A stretch of DNA of 64,000 nucleotides, from assembly GCA_039090855.1 (NCBI GenBank), contig CM077034.1, forward strand, positions 11,610,984 through 11,674,983, written 5' to 3'. The stretch comes from Macrothele yani. Lineage: Eukaryota; Arthropoda; Arachnida; Araneae; Macrothelidae. A model generated the notes under the pieces. It worked only from the letters and a program-made list of their open reading frames with translations, made no database searches and was not told where the DNA came from. Shown one piece after another: positions 1 through 10,689 of this stretch (position 1 is the stretch's first letter; each line of letters starts with the position of its first letter). Made by a program: the position numbers and the translations under genes.

Positions 1-68
1 GCGTGTTCTATACTACCTTCTTCTTAATTTGTTTGTTAGTTACATGCATTGTCTACCACTCATTTACG
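1..68 (+). other. Fragment shared with the hAT/foldback junction at 44.8 kb
   Basis: This stretch is a close but imperfect copy of 44799-44866, sharing the words gtttgttagtt and tgcattg with the same spacing. The other copy joins the right arm of a foldback to a broken hAT transposase, so this is probably the edge of a related insertion cut by the window start. It codes for nothing recognisable here. Confidence 0.5.
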
Positions 69-74
69 ATGAGG

Positions 75-290
75 TGGATGATAATGCTTCCCCTCCCCCA
101 TCCTGATTTGGTCCCTCAGATATTTTCCTGTTTGGCCCTTTGAAAAACACTTTTTGTGGAGAACGTTTTGATGATGTGAGAGACGTTAAACTGGCTGCGA
201 ACTCATTGGTGAAACGACAGCCTCAGGAATGTTCCAAAATGGATTTTACCATGGTTTCAAAGATGGCAGAAATGTATAAAAAGTGACGGA
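75..290 (+). pseudogene. Mariner transposase C-terminal remnant
   Basis: Reading 116-286 gives 56 codons ending at a TGA at 284-286. The segment starts SDIFLFGPLK and continues GERFDD and VKRQPQE, which is the normal C-terminal layout of mariner/SETMAR-type transposases after the third catalytic aspartate (SDYHLFGPLK in the family). The upstream part that should read SPDLAP has an in-frame stop, and nothing N-terminal to it remains. The following 140 bases include a motif resembling a mariner 3' end (attacttttaggattccc near 392-408). It is a 5'-truncated, decayed copy with no function expected. Family assignment is by motif only. Confidence 0.6.
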
Positions 291-473
291 CAATGCTTTG
301 AATAGACTAGCATTATTAACAATATGTCCAAGTATTTTGCCACTAAGTTTCACATTTTTCTTCTACAAATAAGAATCTTATGAGGGACGAGACATTACTT
401 TTAGGATTCCCTTTGTAGATGAAATATATTCGACGAATATGAAACATTCATTCCCAAATATTCTGTTTCTGAC

Positions 474-766
474 GTTATTGTAGAAAGTTAATAAATTTGG
501 CCTGAGCTGGCGGTAATACAACAAATTATCGACAAGGACAGTCTCAACATACACTTCAAAAGATATCAGGCAAAATTTCTTACCTTGTTGAAATTCTGTT
601 CCATATCAAACAGGATTTTTAAAGTTGATGTGAAACAGAATTTTAGCAAGGTAAGAAATTCTTTCCAATTTCTTTTGAAGTGTATGTAGAGATCGTCCTT
701 GTAGATAATGCATTGTATTATCACCAAACTAGGCCAAATTTATGAACTTTCTATAATAACAAAAGA
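474..766. repeat. Foldback (long inverted repeat)
   Basis: The left arm (about 474-605) is repeated in reverse complement at about 611-766. Paired landmarks are aatttggcct / aggccaaattt, cacttcaaaaga / tcttttgaagtg, and ttcttaccttg / caaggtaagaa. The loop is only about ten bases. The arms are imperfect, indicating age. This is the structure of a foldback-type non-autonomous DNA element or MITE. No coding capacity is seen. Confidence 0.7.
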
Positions 767-1233
767 AACATAATATTTGCAAACAAATATTTTGTATTCA
801 TCATACGTATTTCATCAGGGGCGGATTGGCAGTTGCAAAAGGGCCCAGGAAAAAAAATTTGCAAATGGATTCCGTTCAGTTGTAGTTCTGCAGTACTACT
901 GTATCACAACTGAAAATAACTTTTTCTGTTTAAGAAACAAACCAAAAAGTACAGTTGCTCTGGAAACAGTGGCAAGCATAGTACTGGGGGGTGGGGTGGG
1001 GTGGGGGTAAAAAGTACACCCATCATCCTTAAATTAAAGTGGGTGTTGCGGAAAAATTTTCGTCGGCCCATGCCAAGATTTTACTGCAGAAAAATTGTAC
1101 TGCAATTTTTCTGTTGTGGACAATCACAGTTAGAAATTTCAAGATATTTAAATATCGTGGCAAACTCTCGTAATCGACGTGGAAAAAGCGAATAACCAGG
1201 TTTAAATAACTAGTTTAGTTAGTTATGTATCCA

Positions 1234-1377
1234 ATTGCGATGGAGGAGCTTCTAATTTTGGTCACACTCAATATTTATATTTGTTTAAAATTTTCTGTTA
1301 AGAATGCTGAAGTAATAAGAACATTAAAAATTAGAAATTTTTTTTTCAATGAAGTGGGCTGAAATTCCAGCAAATAT

Positions 1378-1439
<62 letters not shown>

Positions 1440-1535
1440 AGAGAGAGAGAGAGAGAGAGACAGAGAACAGAGAGAGAGAGAGAGAGAGAGAGAGAACAGA
1501 GAGAGAGAGAGAGAGAGACAGAGAACAGAGAGAGA

Positions 1536-1579
<44 letters not shown>

Positions 1580-1628
1580 AGAGAGAGAGAGAGAGAACAG
1601 AGAGAAAGAGAGAGAGAGAGACAGAGAG

Positions 1629-1680
<52 letters not shown>

Positions 1681-1700
1681 AGAGAGAGAGAGAAAGAGAG

Positions 1701-1766
<66 letters not shown>

Positions 1767-2409
1767 TGCTACTACCAAAATTATGTTGTAGTTGTACCAA
1801 AAATCCTTTCGCATAAGACATGTTTTATAAATTTAAATCAATGAAAAAAAAATACAGAACCTTTACACTCTAAAATATTCTATTTGTACTGCAATTTTTG
1901 TAATTTTTCTATTCTGGACAATCACACTTAGAAATTTAAAGATTTTCAAATATCGTAGCGAACAGATTCTTCATTTAGCGATCATATATTCATATGTGTT
2001 TTAATTATAAAAGGTGCTTTTATGCTGCGGTTATGTATTGTAGAGACATCTTACTAAATAACATAAACAAAACATTTTGCAATTTCATGTTGAAATGATA
2101 TTTCTGTTAATGCCTTCATCTGCAGCGTTTGTCAGTTATCAAGAGGAGTGTAGGCTGTGTAGGCAGAACGCAGCGGGAAAGGAATCGTATATGAACACCC
2201 CCCCCGCAAATAATTATTTGTTATTTCAAAATAACTTCTTGATATTATTAGCTTTAACTAATTGCGATGGAGGAGCTTCTAATTTTGGTCACACTCAATA
2301 TTTATATTTGTTTAAAATTTTCTGTTAAGAATGCTGAAGTAATAAGAACATTAAAAATTAGAAATTTTTTTTTTTTTCAATGAAGTGGGCTGAAATTCCA
2401 GCAAATATT

Positions 2410-2480
<71 letters not shown>

Positions 2481-2970
2481 TGCTACTACCAAAATTATGT
2501 TGTAGTTGTACCAAAAATCCTTTCGCATAAGACATGTTTTATAAATTTAAATCAATGAAAAAAAAATACAGAACTTTTACACTCTAAAATTTTCTATTTG
2601 TACTGCAATTTTTGTAATTTTTCTATTCTGGACAATCACACTTAGAAATTTAAAGATTTTCAAATACCGTAGCAAACAGATTCTTCATTTAGCGATCATA
2701 TATTCATATGTGTTTTAATTATAAAAGGTGCTTTTATGCTGCGGTTATGTATTGTAGAGACACCTTACTAAATAACGTAAACAAAACATTTTGCAACTTC
2801 ATGTTGAAATGATATTTCCGTAAATGCCTTCATCTGCAGCATTTGTCAGTTATCAAGAGGAGCGTAGGCTGTGTAGGAAGAACGCAGCCTACGGGGGAAA
2901 AAAATCATATATGAACACCCCCGCAAATAATCTTACAGTTATTTCAAAATAAGTTCTTGATATTATTAGC
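1234..2970 (+). repeat. 1,027-bp tandem duplication inside the hAT
   Basis: The word attgcgatggagg opens two copies, at 1234 and 2261. Each copy then runs through the same landmarks in the same order: a tcacactcaatatttat motif, a GA microsatellite, a taccaaaaatcctttcgc motif and a segment with gttatcaagaggag. The second copy has a much shorter GA tract and ends near 2970. Copy differences are mostly single bases, so the duplication is recent relative to the element. Confidence 0.8.
1378..1762 (+). repeat. GA microsatellite with AACAG interruptions
   Basis: About 385 bases of (GA)n are broken at irregular intervals by aacag and acag. The duplicate copy at 2410-2479 is only about 70 bases long and nearly pure. 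Long open frames through it (RERERE on one strand, SLSLSL on the other) are artefacts of the dinucleotide. Confidence 0.95.
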
Positions 2971-4513
2971 TTTCACTCTGAATTCTGTGTTGTCATATAG
3001 TGGATATAGTACATCACATAATGACCATTATCTAGCATTGTTCTGCAACTTTATCAAACATGGGTGAGTATTTTCACTACTTTATCTAAAGCAGTGAATT
3101 TTTTTTAGCCCTGTTCAGCACCTACCCCAATGCTGTTAACATACGTAGATTGTTGCTCCTCCCAATTTTCCCTGATGCCAGGCCCCTCGAAACATTTCAG
3201 GATGAAATGATTGGTCAAAGAAATTATAGAAATACATAGACATCCCTTCCCCACTCTGCAGTTGAGAAAGACATCGGTTAATTGCACGGGGAGGAAGAAG
3301 TGGAAGTTTGGAAGAGGAGATCTTTTTTAATGCCTAAACAGATTAATCATAGCTTTCGGGCTCTGGCTCTTAAAATTGAGCCCGAACTCAGCTCTTATGA
3401 GCACAGCACTAATGCCTCCTACAACCAATGGGAGTAAAATCACCCCCCCTTCCTTGGGGAATATATAGAACATCTTGTACACCCCCCCCACCCCCGCCCT
3501 CTCGCAACATACGGTACACATACATTCCCGTTCCTCAGGCACTAAGTGAACCCAGAAGTTCGCAAACACACATGACCCATCTATTGTAGTTGGGATTCTA
3601 GCAGTTGCCTGATGAGGGGATTCCCCCCCCAATTCAAAATAGAAGTTTTTTTCTCTCGCTTGTTATAATTACATTATGTATATTTCGTTTATAAAAAAAA
3701 GTGTTGTGGTTCAATTGTGTGCTTAAAACAACTGAACTGAAAACATTTGTAAGAAAGTAAGAAAGAAAGAGACAAAATATTCGGAAAGGGCCCACTGGGA
3801 AAGAAATATCCTGGTGGGCCAATCTGCCCCTGTATTTCATATTACAGGGTGCCTATTTACTAATAATAAAAATAATGCCGTCGTATACACAATAAAATAG
3901 TTTAATGTGCTGGTTAAAATACATAAGATCTTTCGAGTTAGCTTCTAACTCATGTTCAGATGTAAGAACAATGCACATAAACCAGGCAAGAACATAAATT
4001 ATATACTTGTGTACATTGGATGTCATAAAGTGACGTAACTATATGGTAAGGCGCATGTCCAGTGAAAGTCACGAAAGCATCAGAGGGACAATGGAATAAG
4101 TTCAGTCACATTTTGTCTATCCTTATCGATTAGAAGTCTCCACAGTAGAGGAATTGCACATGGATAATCCTCGTTACAACATCTCTGATGCATTTTGTAT
4201 ATCAACAAGCTTTCAGTTAAAAGCAGGGAGGATTGTAAATTTGGGGTGGTAAGTATCGTCACCTTGGTCCAAAGTGGTTCATGGCTACCTCGTAGGCATG
4301 TTCTTGAAAGAGCAATTAATGATTAGCCTGTTTTGATGCTATATTTATGCTTCGATATTCGGCACTTAAGTGTAGAAGAGGTGGAACCCACATAGATCCT
4401 GTCATTTTCGAACCCACATAGATCCTGTCTCAAGGGGATAGCATACACTCCACGTCGATTTTCACATAGTATTAAGTCCTTATCCGTCTTGATGGCAGAT
4501 AAAATACTCTATA

Positions 4514-5704
4514 CCAACAAGTAATTGGACACCCCTGCAATCGACGATATCTGCGGTCCTGATACACGTCACGGCCGCCGCCGTTAAATATCGTGTGGGA
4601 AACAACAATGCAACCAGCCACACGCAAGACGCCACGCAGTTCGGAGCTCTCTGATTTCGAGAAAGGTGTAATCGTCGGGTATCACAGAAAAGGCCGATCC
4701 ATACGTGACATATCCAGCGAGTGGAAGTACCCAAAATCGACAGTGGCCTACGTGATTGGCAAGTGGAAGATGAGAGGTGACTGTCGGAACGTGCCCCGAC
4801 CCGGCAGACCTACAAAACTGGGAGTTAGAGACCGACGGGTGCTGGCCAGAGAAATTCGGAAGAACCGCACCAAATCGATGAGCCACATCCGCGAGGAGTT
4901 TCAACAGGCATCCGGGAGTGTTCTTTCGATGAATACCATCCGTAAGGAAGCCCACCTGCTCGGTTATCATGGACGTGCTGACGCCCACAAGCCTTTGATC
5001 ACCAAGTCCAATAGCGCTGCTCGGCTAACGTGGTGCAAAGAACGTCGACAGTGGACCGTCGAACAGTGGAAACAGGTTCTCTGGAGCTACGAATCAAGGT
5101 TCACCCTCTACCGTTCGGATGGCAGGGTCTGGGTTTGGCGTTTGCCTGGAGAACGCCTCCTGCCGGAATGTATTGTGCCAACTGTGAAGTTCGGCGGTGG
5201 TGGAATTATGCTATGGGGGTGTTTCTCCTGGTATGGCACGGGACCCTTGGTCGCAATTCCTGGTTGACTCAACGCCGAGACCTGCTGCACCATTTTGGAT
5301 GACCATGCGCTTCCCACGTTGTGGCAGTTTTACGGGGTGGACCCATGTTACATTCAGGATGACAATGCCACCTGTCATGTTGCGAGGTCCAGCATGGCTT
5401 GGTATGGTGACAATGGGGTTAATCGAATGGACTGGCCTGCGCAGAGTCCGGATTTTAACCCTGTTGAGCACCTCTGGGACGAGTTGGAGCGTCGACTTAA
5501 GGGGTGCCCCCCACCGTCCGAAATCGGTGAAGGAACTGACCTGTCTTCTCCAAGCCGAGTGGAAGAAAATACCGCTAGCCATCGTACAACGCCTGGTTGA
5601 GAGTATGCGCAGCTGTAATCGCCGCTCGTGGAGGCTCCACCAGCTATTGAAGGTGAATAAACTTCGTTTTCCTTTGCTATCACAGGTGTCCAATTACTTG
5701 TTGG
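4514..5704 (+). mobile_element. Tc1-like transposon with TA target duplication
   Basis: Perfect 20-bp terminal inverted repeats, ccaacaagtaattggacacc on the left and its reverse complement on the right, are each flanked by TA (4512-4513 and 5705-5706). The 1,191-bp length is typical of a complete Tc1 element. It carries one transposase pseudogene. It sits inside a minus-strand Penelope fragment whose sequence resumes on the other side, so it is the younger of the two. Confidence 0.9.
4593..5640 (+). pseudogene. Tc1 transposase, inactivated
   Basis: The reading frame opens with a paired-type helix-turn-helix region ([18 protein letters not shown], then IRDISSEW and [10 protein letters not shown]) and a GRPTKL hinge, followed by a DDE domain. 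The first catalytic aspartate is lost: the motif that reads LWSDESRF in the family is LWSYESRF here (about 5088). An in-frame TGA follows IPG at 5265, after which the same frame continues LNAETCCTILDDHALP. The second aspartate is present in QDDNATCH (about 5360) and the third acidic residue in NPVEHLWDEL (about 5467). A frameshift in a G/C run near 5505 moves the C-terminal RPKSVKELTCLLQ segment to another frame. With a lost catalytic residue, a stop and a frameshift it cannot be active. The start chosen is the first Met of the long frame; the true start may be a few codons downstream. Confidence 0.9.
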
Positions 5705-5989
5705 TAGATAGTGTATTATCGGCTCTGACACCGAAACCTACGTCATATTTCTTACAAGTGTTTTTTAGAATGTTTGTGGCACCAGGGATAAATTGTATAG
5801 AGCCAATATACTGAATGGTCTTATGCTGCTTAGATAAAGTTGAAAAAGGCTGTCGCTACAGTTCTCCGACAGAGCATGTTCACAGTTCATGCAGGGTATC
5901 CAAATGAAGCAGCTAGGTTTTTAATTTTTACTATTTCCGCATCACAAAGTGCTGGGCTAGGAAAATGTAAAATCGCCCGGCGTAACAGA

Positions 5990-6480
5990 AAATGCAGGGA
6001 AGAATATTTTTGGCTTAAGGTGGATCCACCTCAAATCTTTGCCTTGTATTTCCAATGGGCAAGTTTCTGTAGCCATTTTCTTCACAATTAATGCGTTCCC
6101 AAGGATGCTAATTTGAACATCGTAAAAAAATAACTTCATATTATAAGCCTAGTATACTTACTATTTTCTAAAACTTAACCATAATTATATTAAAAATCAA
6201 TAACTTTTCCTTTGGTGGTGGTGAGACCAGAAAATAGGTGGCACGTCCTGTACATTGACGACGTCAGTAGACAAACAAACGTTGGATTGCTTAATTATGG
6301 TTATGTTTTAGCAAGTGTTAAGTATCCCATGCTATAACTTAAAGTTAATTCTATCAATGTGCAAATTTTCATCCTTGGGAATACATTAATTGGAAAGAAA
6401 ATATGTAAAGAAGTTTTACCATTAAAAACATAAGGCACAGATTTTAGGGGGAACCACATTAACACACTTTCTGTTAAGGC
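5990..6480. repeat. Imperfect foldback, about 200-bp arms
   Basis: The segment 5990-6195 matches 6288-6480 in reverse complement with many substitutions. Paired landmarks include cataattatat / ttaattatggtt, and ccaaggatgc (left) / catccttggg (right). About 95 bases separate the arms. No ORF or TIR/TSD could be fixed. It is probably an old foldback MITE. Confidence 0.55.
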
Positions 6481-7149
6481 TGTCTTTGAATGAGTGTAAG
6501 AGAAATTCTATCCTATATCTACAAGGTAAATCCTTTGTGCACATTTGCTCGAAGACTATTACTTTGTGGCGTTTGAAATTTTGGGTACAAATAAAAATGG
6601 CCTATAGCTAATATGTGCCACAGTTATTATTCTGAAAAATTCAATTTATCTGACTCGAAAGTATTCCAATTTGGGCGTTAGATGGTGCCATAAGTTAGCT
6701 TACTAGTGTTTCTGTTTGGAAGAAACAAAATTTCTCATTTCTGTCTGATTTTTTTTTTAATTATCTAGGCTAAATAGAAATAATTGAATGGGGCCAAAAG
6801 TGAGACTGGAATCTTGTCTCCCATAAATCATCTTAAATCCTACTGTACGTTCATTTTTTGACGAGAAAATGTGTACATTAGCAGAGAACCCCTGAATTTG
6901 AGCTATAGAAACTCCGCCTACATTCTAAACTCCACCCCAAATAACGTCATTGGTTCAAACGTAACAGTGCATATTTTGTCTTTTCATTGTGGAGCCAATG
7001 AGAGACCGCTTCCATTCTGAGTATGGCAAGGTCTGCAGTGATTTGCTGACACCAACTCCTGGGACAGTCCCTCAAGACGTAAAAGCCACACGCAAGGACT
7101 GATTTTTTGCTCCATCTATTGCAGAAGAGGAACCCTAACACTTCTTCAA
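6481..7149. other. Gene-poor stretch
   Basis: AT-rich sequence without recognisable coding or repeat structure up to about 6930. From 6983 to 7100 a plus-strand frame reads VEPMRDRFHSEYGKV and PTPGTVPQDVKATRKD before a stop. It looks more protein-like than its surroundings but matches no family I recognise, and no splice sites or start support it. It joins the Penelope fragment near 7150. Confidence 0.3.
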
Positions 7150-7630
7150 ACACAGCCTTTTAAAAGCAGGAGGGAAGATCGTACTTTATGGGGTGCTAAG
7201 TACTGTCGCCTCGGTCCAAAGTGGTTGTTGGGTGCCTCTCGGCCATGTTCTTGAAAGAGCAATTGATGATGAGCATGTTTTGATGTTATATTTATGCTCT
7301 GATATTCAACATTTAGGTCTACGAAAGGTGGAACCCACATAGATCCTGTCGTTTCTTGTCATCTTCCGTAGCTCTCAAGGGAATAGCATACACTCTGTGT
7401 CGATTTTCAGTTGGTACTAAGTCCCTATCACTTTTGATTGAAGATAAAATATTATCGGCCTTGACACCGAAACCTATGCTGTATTTCTTACAAATGTTTT
7501 CTAGAACATTCGTGAAACCAGGGATAAATTGTATAGAGCCAACATACTTAATGGTCTTATGCTCCGTAGATAAAGTTGAAAAGGCTATCGACTTATTAAT
7601 TTTTTTTTATTTTAATATTATTTTTTAATA
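7150..7630 (-). mobile_element. Penelope-like element fragment A, second copy
   Basis: This is a diverged copy of the fragment around the Tc1, without the Tc1. Reading the minus strand from 7600 down gives a linker (FIPGFTNVLENICKKY), then VYAIPLRATEDDK and IYVGSTFR, which form the GIY-YIG endonuclease core at about 7415-7325. Stops and frameshifts separate the blocks, and the reverse transcriptase is absent. The uninterrupted join at about 7440-7460 is the empty-site equivalent of the Tc1 insertion in the first copy, apart from a small deletion. It ends next to an AT-rich palindrome. Confidence 0.65.
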
Positions 7631-7647
7631 TTAAAATTAAAACCTAG

Positions 7648-7752
7648 CTGCTTTATTTGGATACCCTGCATCAACTGTGAACATGTTCTCGCCGACAGAA
7701 TATGTTCACAGTGGATGCAGGATATCTAGCTGAAGCAGCTAGGTTTTTAATT
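7648..7752. repeat. Palindromic foldback
   Basis: The arms aaacctagctgct and agcagctaggttt lie at the two ends. Further pairing is seen inside (ggataccctgcat / atgcaggatatc, and tgaacatgttc / gaatatgttcac) around a small loop at cgccgacag. One half of the same palindrome occurs at about 5866-5925, next to the first Penelope fragment, so the palindrome may belong to that family. Confidence 0.65.
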
Positions 7753-7839
7753 TTAATATTAATTTTTGTTTTAATTTTTTAAGCTCTGGGCTAGAAGAAT
7801 AAATGGCGTTATTTTTATTACAAGACGGCATATTTTAAT

Positions 7840-10256
7840 ATAACATACATACATAAAGCTGTTTTCTGATATTCAGAGGTTAGCTCCTCAAAGAGAGACC
7901 ATCTGCCAAATAAACATTTAACAGATAATACAAACCACCAGATAAATTTTTAACTGAATATTTACGGACTGTTGCCGTATCAAACTTCACCATTTACAGC
8001 GATCTTGACACACAACACGAGCTTCAGTGACATCCATCACACAATGTACACAAGACCTTCTATACTTCATACTCATAATCTTTTTCACATTCAGGCACTC
8101 CTGAATCTGATCCTCCCATGACTTCCTTGGCCTTCCTCTGCCTTTCCTTCCTGCCACTTGGGCTGAAAAGATTTTCTTAGTAAGCATTTCATCACTCATT
8201 CTTTCATACATACATACATATCACTAAGCTGTTCTCTGAGATTCAGAGGTTAGCTCCAAAAAGAAATACAAACTTCCAGATATTTTTACTTATTGTTGTC
8301 GTATCAAACTTCGCCATTTACAGCGATCTTGACATACAACTCGTGCTGCACTGATATCCATTACACGCCGTACACAAGATCTTTTATACTTCATACTCAT
8401 AATCTTTTTCTCATGCAGACACTCCTGAATCTGATCCTCCCATGACTTCCTTGGCCTTCCTCTGCCTTTCCTTCCTGCCACTTGGGCTGAAAAAATTTTC
8501 TTAGTAAGCATTTCATCACTCATTCTTTCATACATACATACATGTCACTAAGCTGTTCTCTGAGATTCAGAGGTTAGCTCCAAAAAGAAATACAAACTTT
8601 CAGATATTTCTACTTATTGTTATCAAACTTTGCCATTTACAGCGATCTTGACATACAACTCGTGCTTCACTGATATCCATTACACGCCCTACACAAGATC
8701 TTTTATACTTCGTACTCATAATCCTTTTCTCATTCAGGCACTCCTGAATCTGATCCTCCCGTGACTTCCTTGGCCTTCCTCTGCCTTTCCTTCCTGCCAC
8801 TTGGGCTGAAAAGATTTTCTTAGTAAGCATTTCATCACTCATTCTTTCATACATACATACATATCACTAAGCTGTTCTCTGAGATTCAGAGGTTAGCTCC
8901 AAAAAGAAATACAAACTTCCAGATATTTTTACTTATCGTTGTCGTATCAAACTTCTCCATTTACAGCGATCTTGACATACAACTCGTGCTTCACTGATAT
9001 CCATTACCCACCGTACACAAGATCTTTTATACTTCATACTCATAATCTTTTTCTCATGCAGACACTCCTGAATCTGATCCACCCATGTCTTCCTTGGCCT
9101 TCCTATGCCTTTCCTTCCTGCCACTTGGGCTGAAAAAGATTTTCTTAGTAAGCATTTCATCACTCATTCTTTCATACATACATACATATCACTAAGCTGT
9201 TCTCTGAGATTCAGAGGTTAGCTCCAAAAAGAAATACAAACTTCCAGATATTTTTACTTATTGTTGTCGTATCAAACTTCTCCATTTACAGCGATCTTGA
9301 CATACAACTCGGGCTTCACTTATATCCATTACACGCGTACACAAGATCTTTTATACTTCATACTCATAATCTTTTTCTCATGCAGACACTCCTGAATCTG
9401 ATCCACCCATGTCTTCCTTGGCCTTCCTATGCCTTTCCTTCCTGCCACTTGGGCTGAAAAGATTTTCTTAGTAAGCATTTCATCACTCATTCTTTCATAC
9501 ATACATACATATCACTAAGCTGTTCTCTGAGATTCAGAGGTTAGCTCCAAAAGAAATACAAACTTCCAGATATTTTTACTTATTGTTGTCGTATCAAACT
9601 TCTCCATTTACAGCGATCTTGACATACAACTCGGGCTTCACTTATATCCATTACACGCCGTACACAAGATCTTTTATACTTCATACTCATAATCTTTTTC
9701 TCATGCAGACACTCCTGAATCTGATCCACCCATGTCTTCCACTGCCTTTCCTTCCTGCCACTTGGGCTGAAAAGATTTTCTTAGTAAGCATTTCATCACT
9801 CATTCTTTCATACATACATACATATCACTAAGCTGTTCTCTGAGATTCAGAGGTTAGCTCCAAAAAGAAATACAAACTTCCAGATATTTTTACTTATTGT
9901 TGTCGTATCAAACTTCTCCATTTACAGCGATCTTGACATACAACTCGTGCTTCACTGATATCCATTACACGCCCTACACAAGATCTTTTATACTTCGTAC
10001 TCATAATCCTTTTCTCATTCAGGCACTCCTGAATCTGATCCTCCCGTGACTTCCTTGGCCTTCCTCTGCCTTTCCTTCCTGCCACTTGGGCTGAAAAGAT
10101 TTTCTTAGTAAGCATCTCATCACTCATTCTTTCAACAAGGCCAAACCACCGAAGCATATTAGTCTCCACCTTGCTAACAACATTTTGCTTTACGCAACTA
10201 CAACACATCTTCATCACTGAGGGCTGTTTGTGTTCCGGGTTTGGGCGATCTTTCAT
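7840..10256 (-). repeat. Tandem array of RTE-type 3' ends (7 units, minus)
   Basis: Seven head-to-tail units of about 310-330 bp each encode, on the minus strand, the last about 75 residues of an RTE-type reverse transcriptase ORF (ERMSDEMLTKKIFSAQVAG, GRGRPRKSWEDQIQECL, then VVCQDRCKWRSLI). Each coding part is followed by a short 3' UTR ending in (ATGT)n. All internal units start at the same point (GAAAGAATGAG), directly after the tetranucleotide run of the next unit. Only the right-most unit (9894-10256) extends further 5'. The left-most unit has a longer 3' UTR variant (7840-7986) that recurs at 63.4 kb. Most units keep an open frame, but none is a complete gene. Confidence 0.85.
9894..10256 (-). 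pseudogene. RTE-type reverse transcriptase C-terminus (longest unit)
   Basis: This 120-codon frame ends the minus-strand array. It reads KMCCSCVKQNVVSKVETNM, then LRWFGLVERMSDEML, KGRGRPRKSREDQ and DRCKWRSLIRQQ. The block W-F-G-x-V-x-R-M followed by GRGRPR and a C-terminal C-x-D-R-x-x-W is the usual tail of RTE-clade and related non-LTR polyproteins, where it follows the reverse transcriptase proper. The catalytic reverse transcriptase motifs are not present, so it is a 5'-truncated copy. It continues about 40 codons further upstream than the other units and therefore marks the founding copy of the array. Confidence 0.75.
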
Positions 10257-10689
10257 ACACTGAATTCCGGATGTTTAGCTTTGAAGACATTTTTAAGACT
10301 GTTAAATTTCGAGTTCTAATAAGCGACAAAGCAAAAAAAAAAAAAACAAAAAAAAACTTTAAAACTATTCATGGCAAAAGTATTTACTAAAAAAAATTGC
10401 TTTTCATCAATGAATTAATGTGATAATAATATTGTCTTCCTCGCCGATGCGGCCGATTCGAGCTTGACGCCTGAAGTCTCGACATGAAGCCGGCAGTTCG
10501 TGCTGTGGTTGTCCGTTGTCCTGTGGAAAGGCCACGCGCGCAAATTCTCGATGCAAAAAAAAAAAAAACCGTTTTTTCGCTCTGATGAGTGATGTGGGAT
10601 TGGAACTTGGAGATGGCGGGGGAGCGAGTTAAAGCAAATAAAGTCTGCACCTATGCGTGGGTGCAGTCTGCCTCATTGTATTAGTAAGT
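10257..10689. other. Spacer between RTE array and 83-bp satellite
   Basis: Mixed sequence with A-runs (10333-10355, 10556-10568) and a GC-richer part (10440-10560). The segment tgcaccta...gggtgca (10648-10666) forms a small inverted repeat. No gene is recognised. Confidence 0.4.

Larger units (their letters stand above)
816..3832. mobile_element. Non-autonomous hAT element, complete with TIRs and 8-bp TSD
   Basis: The left end is caggggcggattggc and the right end is gccaatctgcccctg: 15-bp terminal inverted repeats with one mismatch. Immediately outside both ends is the same 8-bp word tatttcat (808-815 and 3833-3840), which is the standard hAT target duplication. The 3,017-bp interior has no transposase. 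It is occupied by a tandem duplication with GA microsatellites (1234-2970) and by low-complexity sequence. It must have been moved by a transposase encoded elsewhere. The element interrupts unannotated sequence just upstream of a Penelope fragment. Confidence 0.85.
3850..5870 (-). mobile_element. Penelope-like element fragment A, split by Tc1
   Basis: The minus strand reads the C-terminal part of a Penelope-like element. In order it shows a linker with QFIPGF-like sequence right of the Tc1 insertion (5705-5870), then GVYAIP and DRIYVGST, the two halves of a GIY-YIG endonuclease (about 4480-4370), then TESLLIYKMHQ (about 4220). A 19-bp local duplication of the IYVG coding segment breaks the endonuclease. 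The reverse transcriptase domain is missing, so the copy is 5'-truncated. A related fragment at 7150-7630 lacks the Tc1 and allows the interrupted sequence to be recognised. The GIY-YIG plus linker is diagnostic for Penelope-like elements. The outer limits are approximate. Confidence 0.65.

Noticed and set aside
1349..1821. Open frames of poly Arg-Glu and poly Ser-Leu
   Set aside because: They are direct translations of the GA microsatellite.
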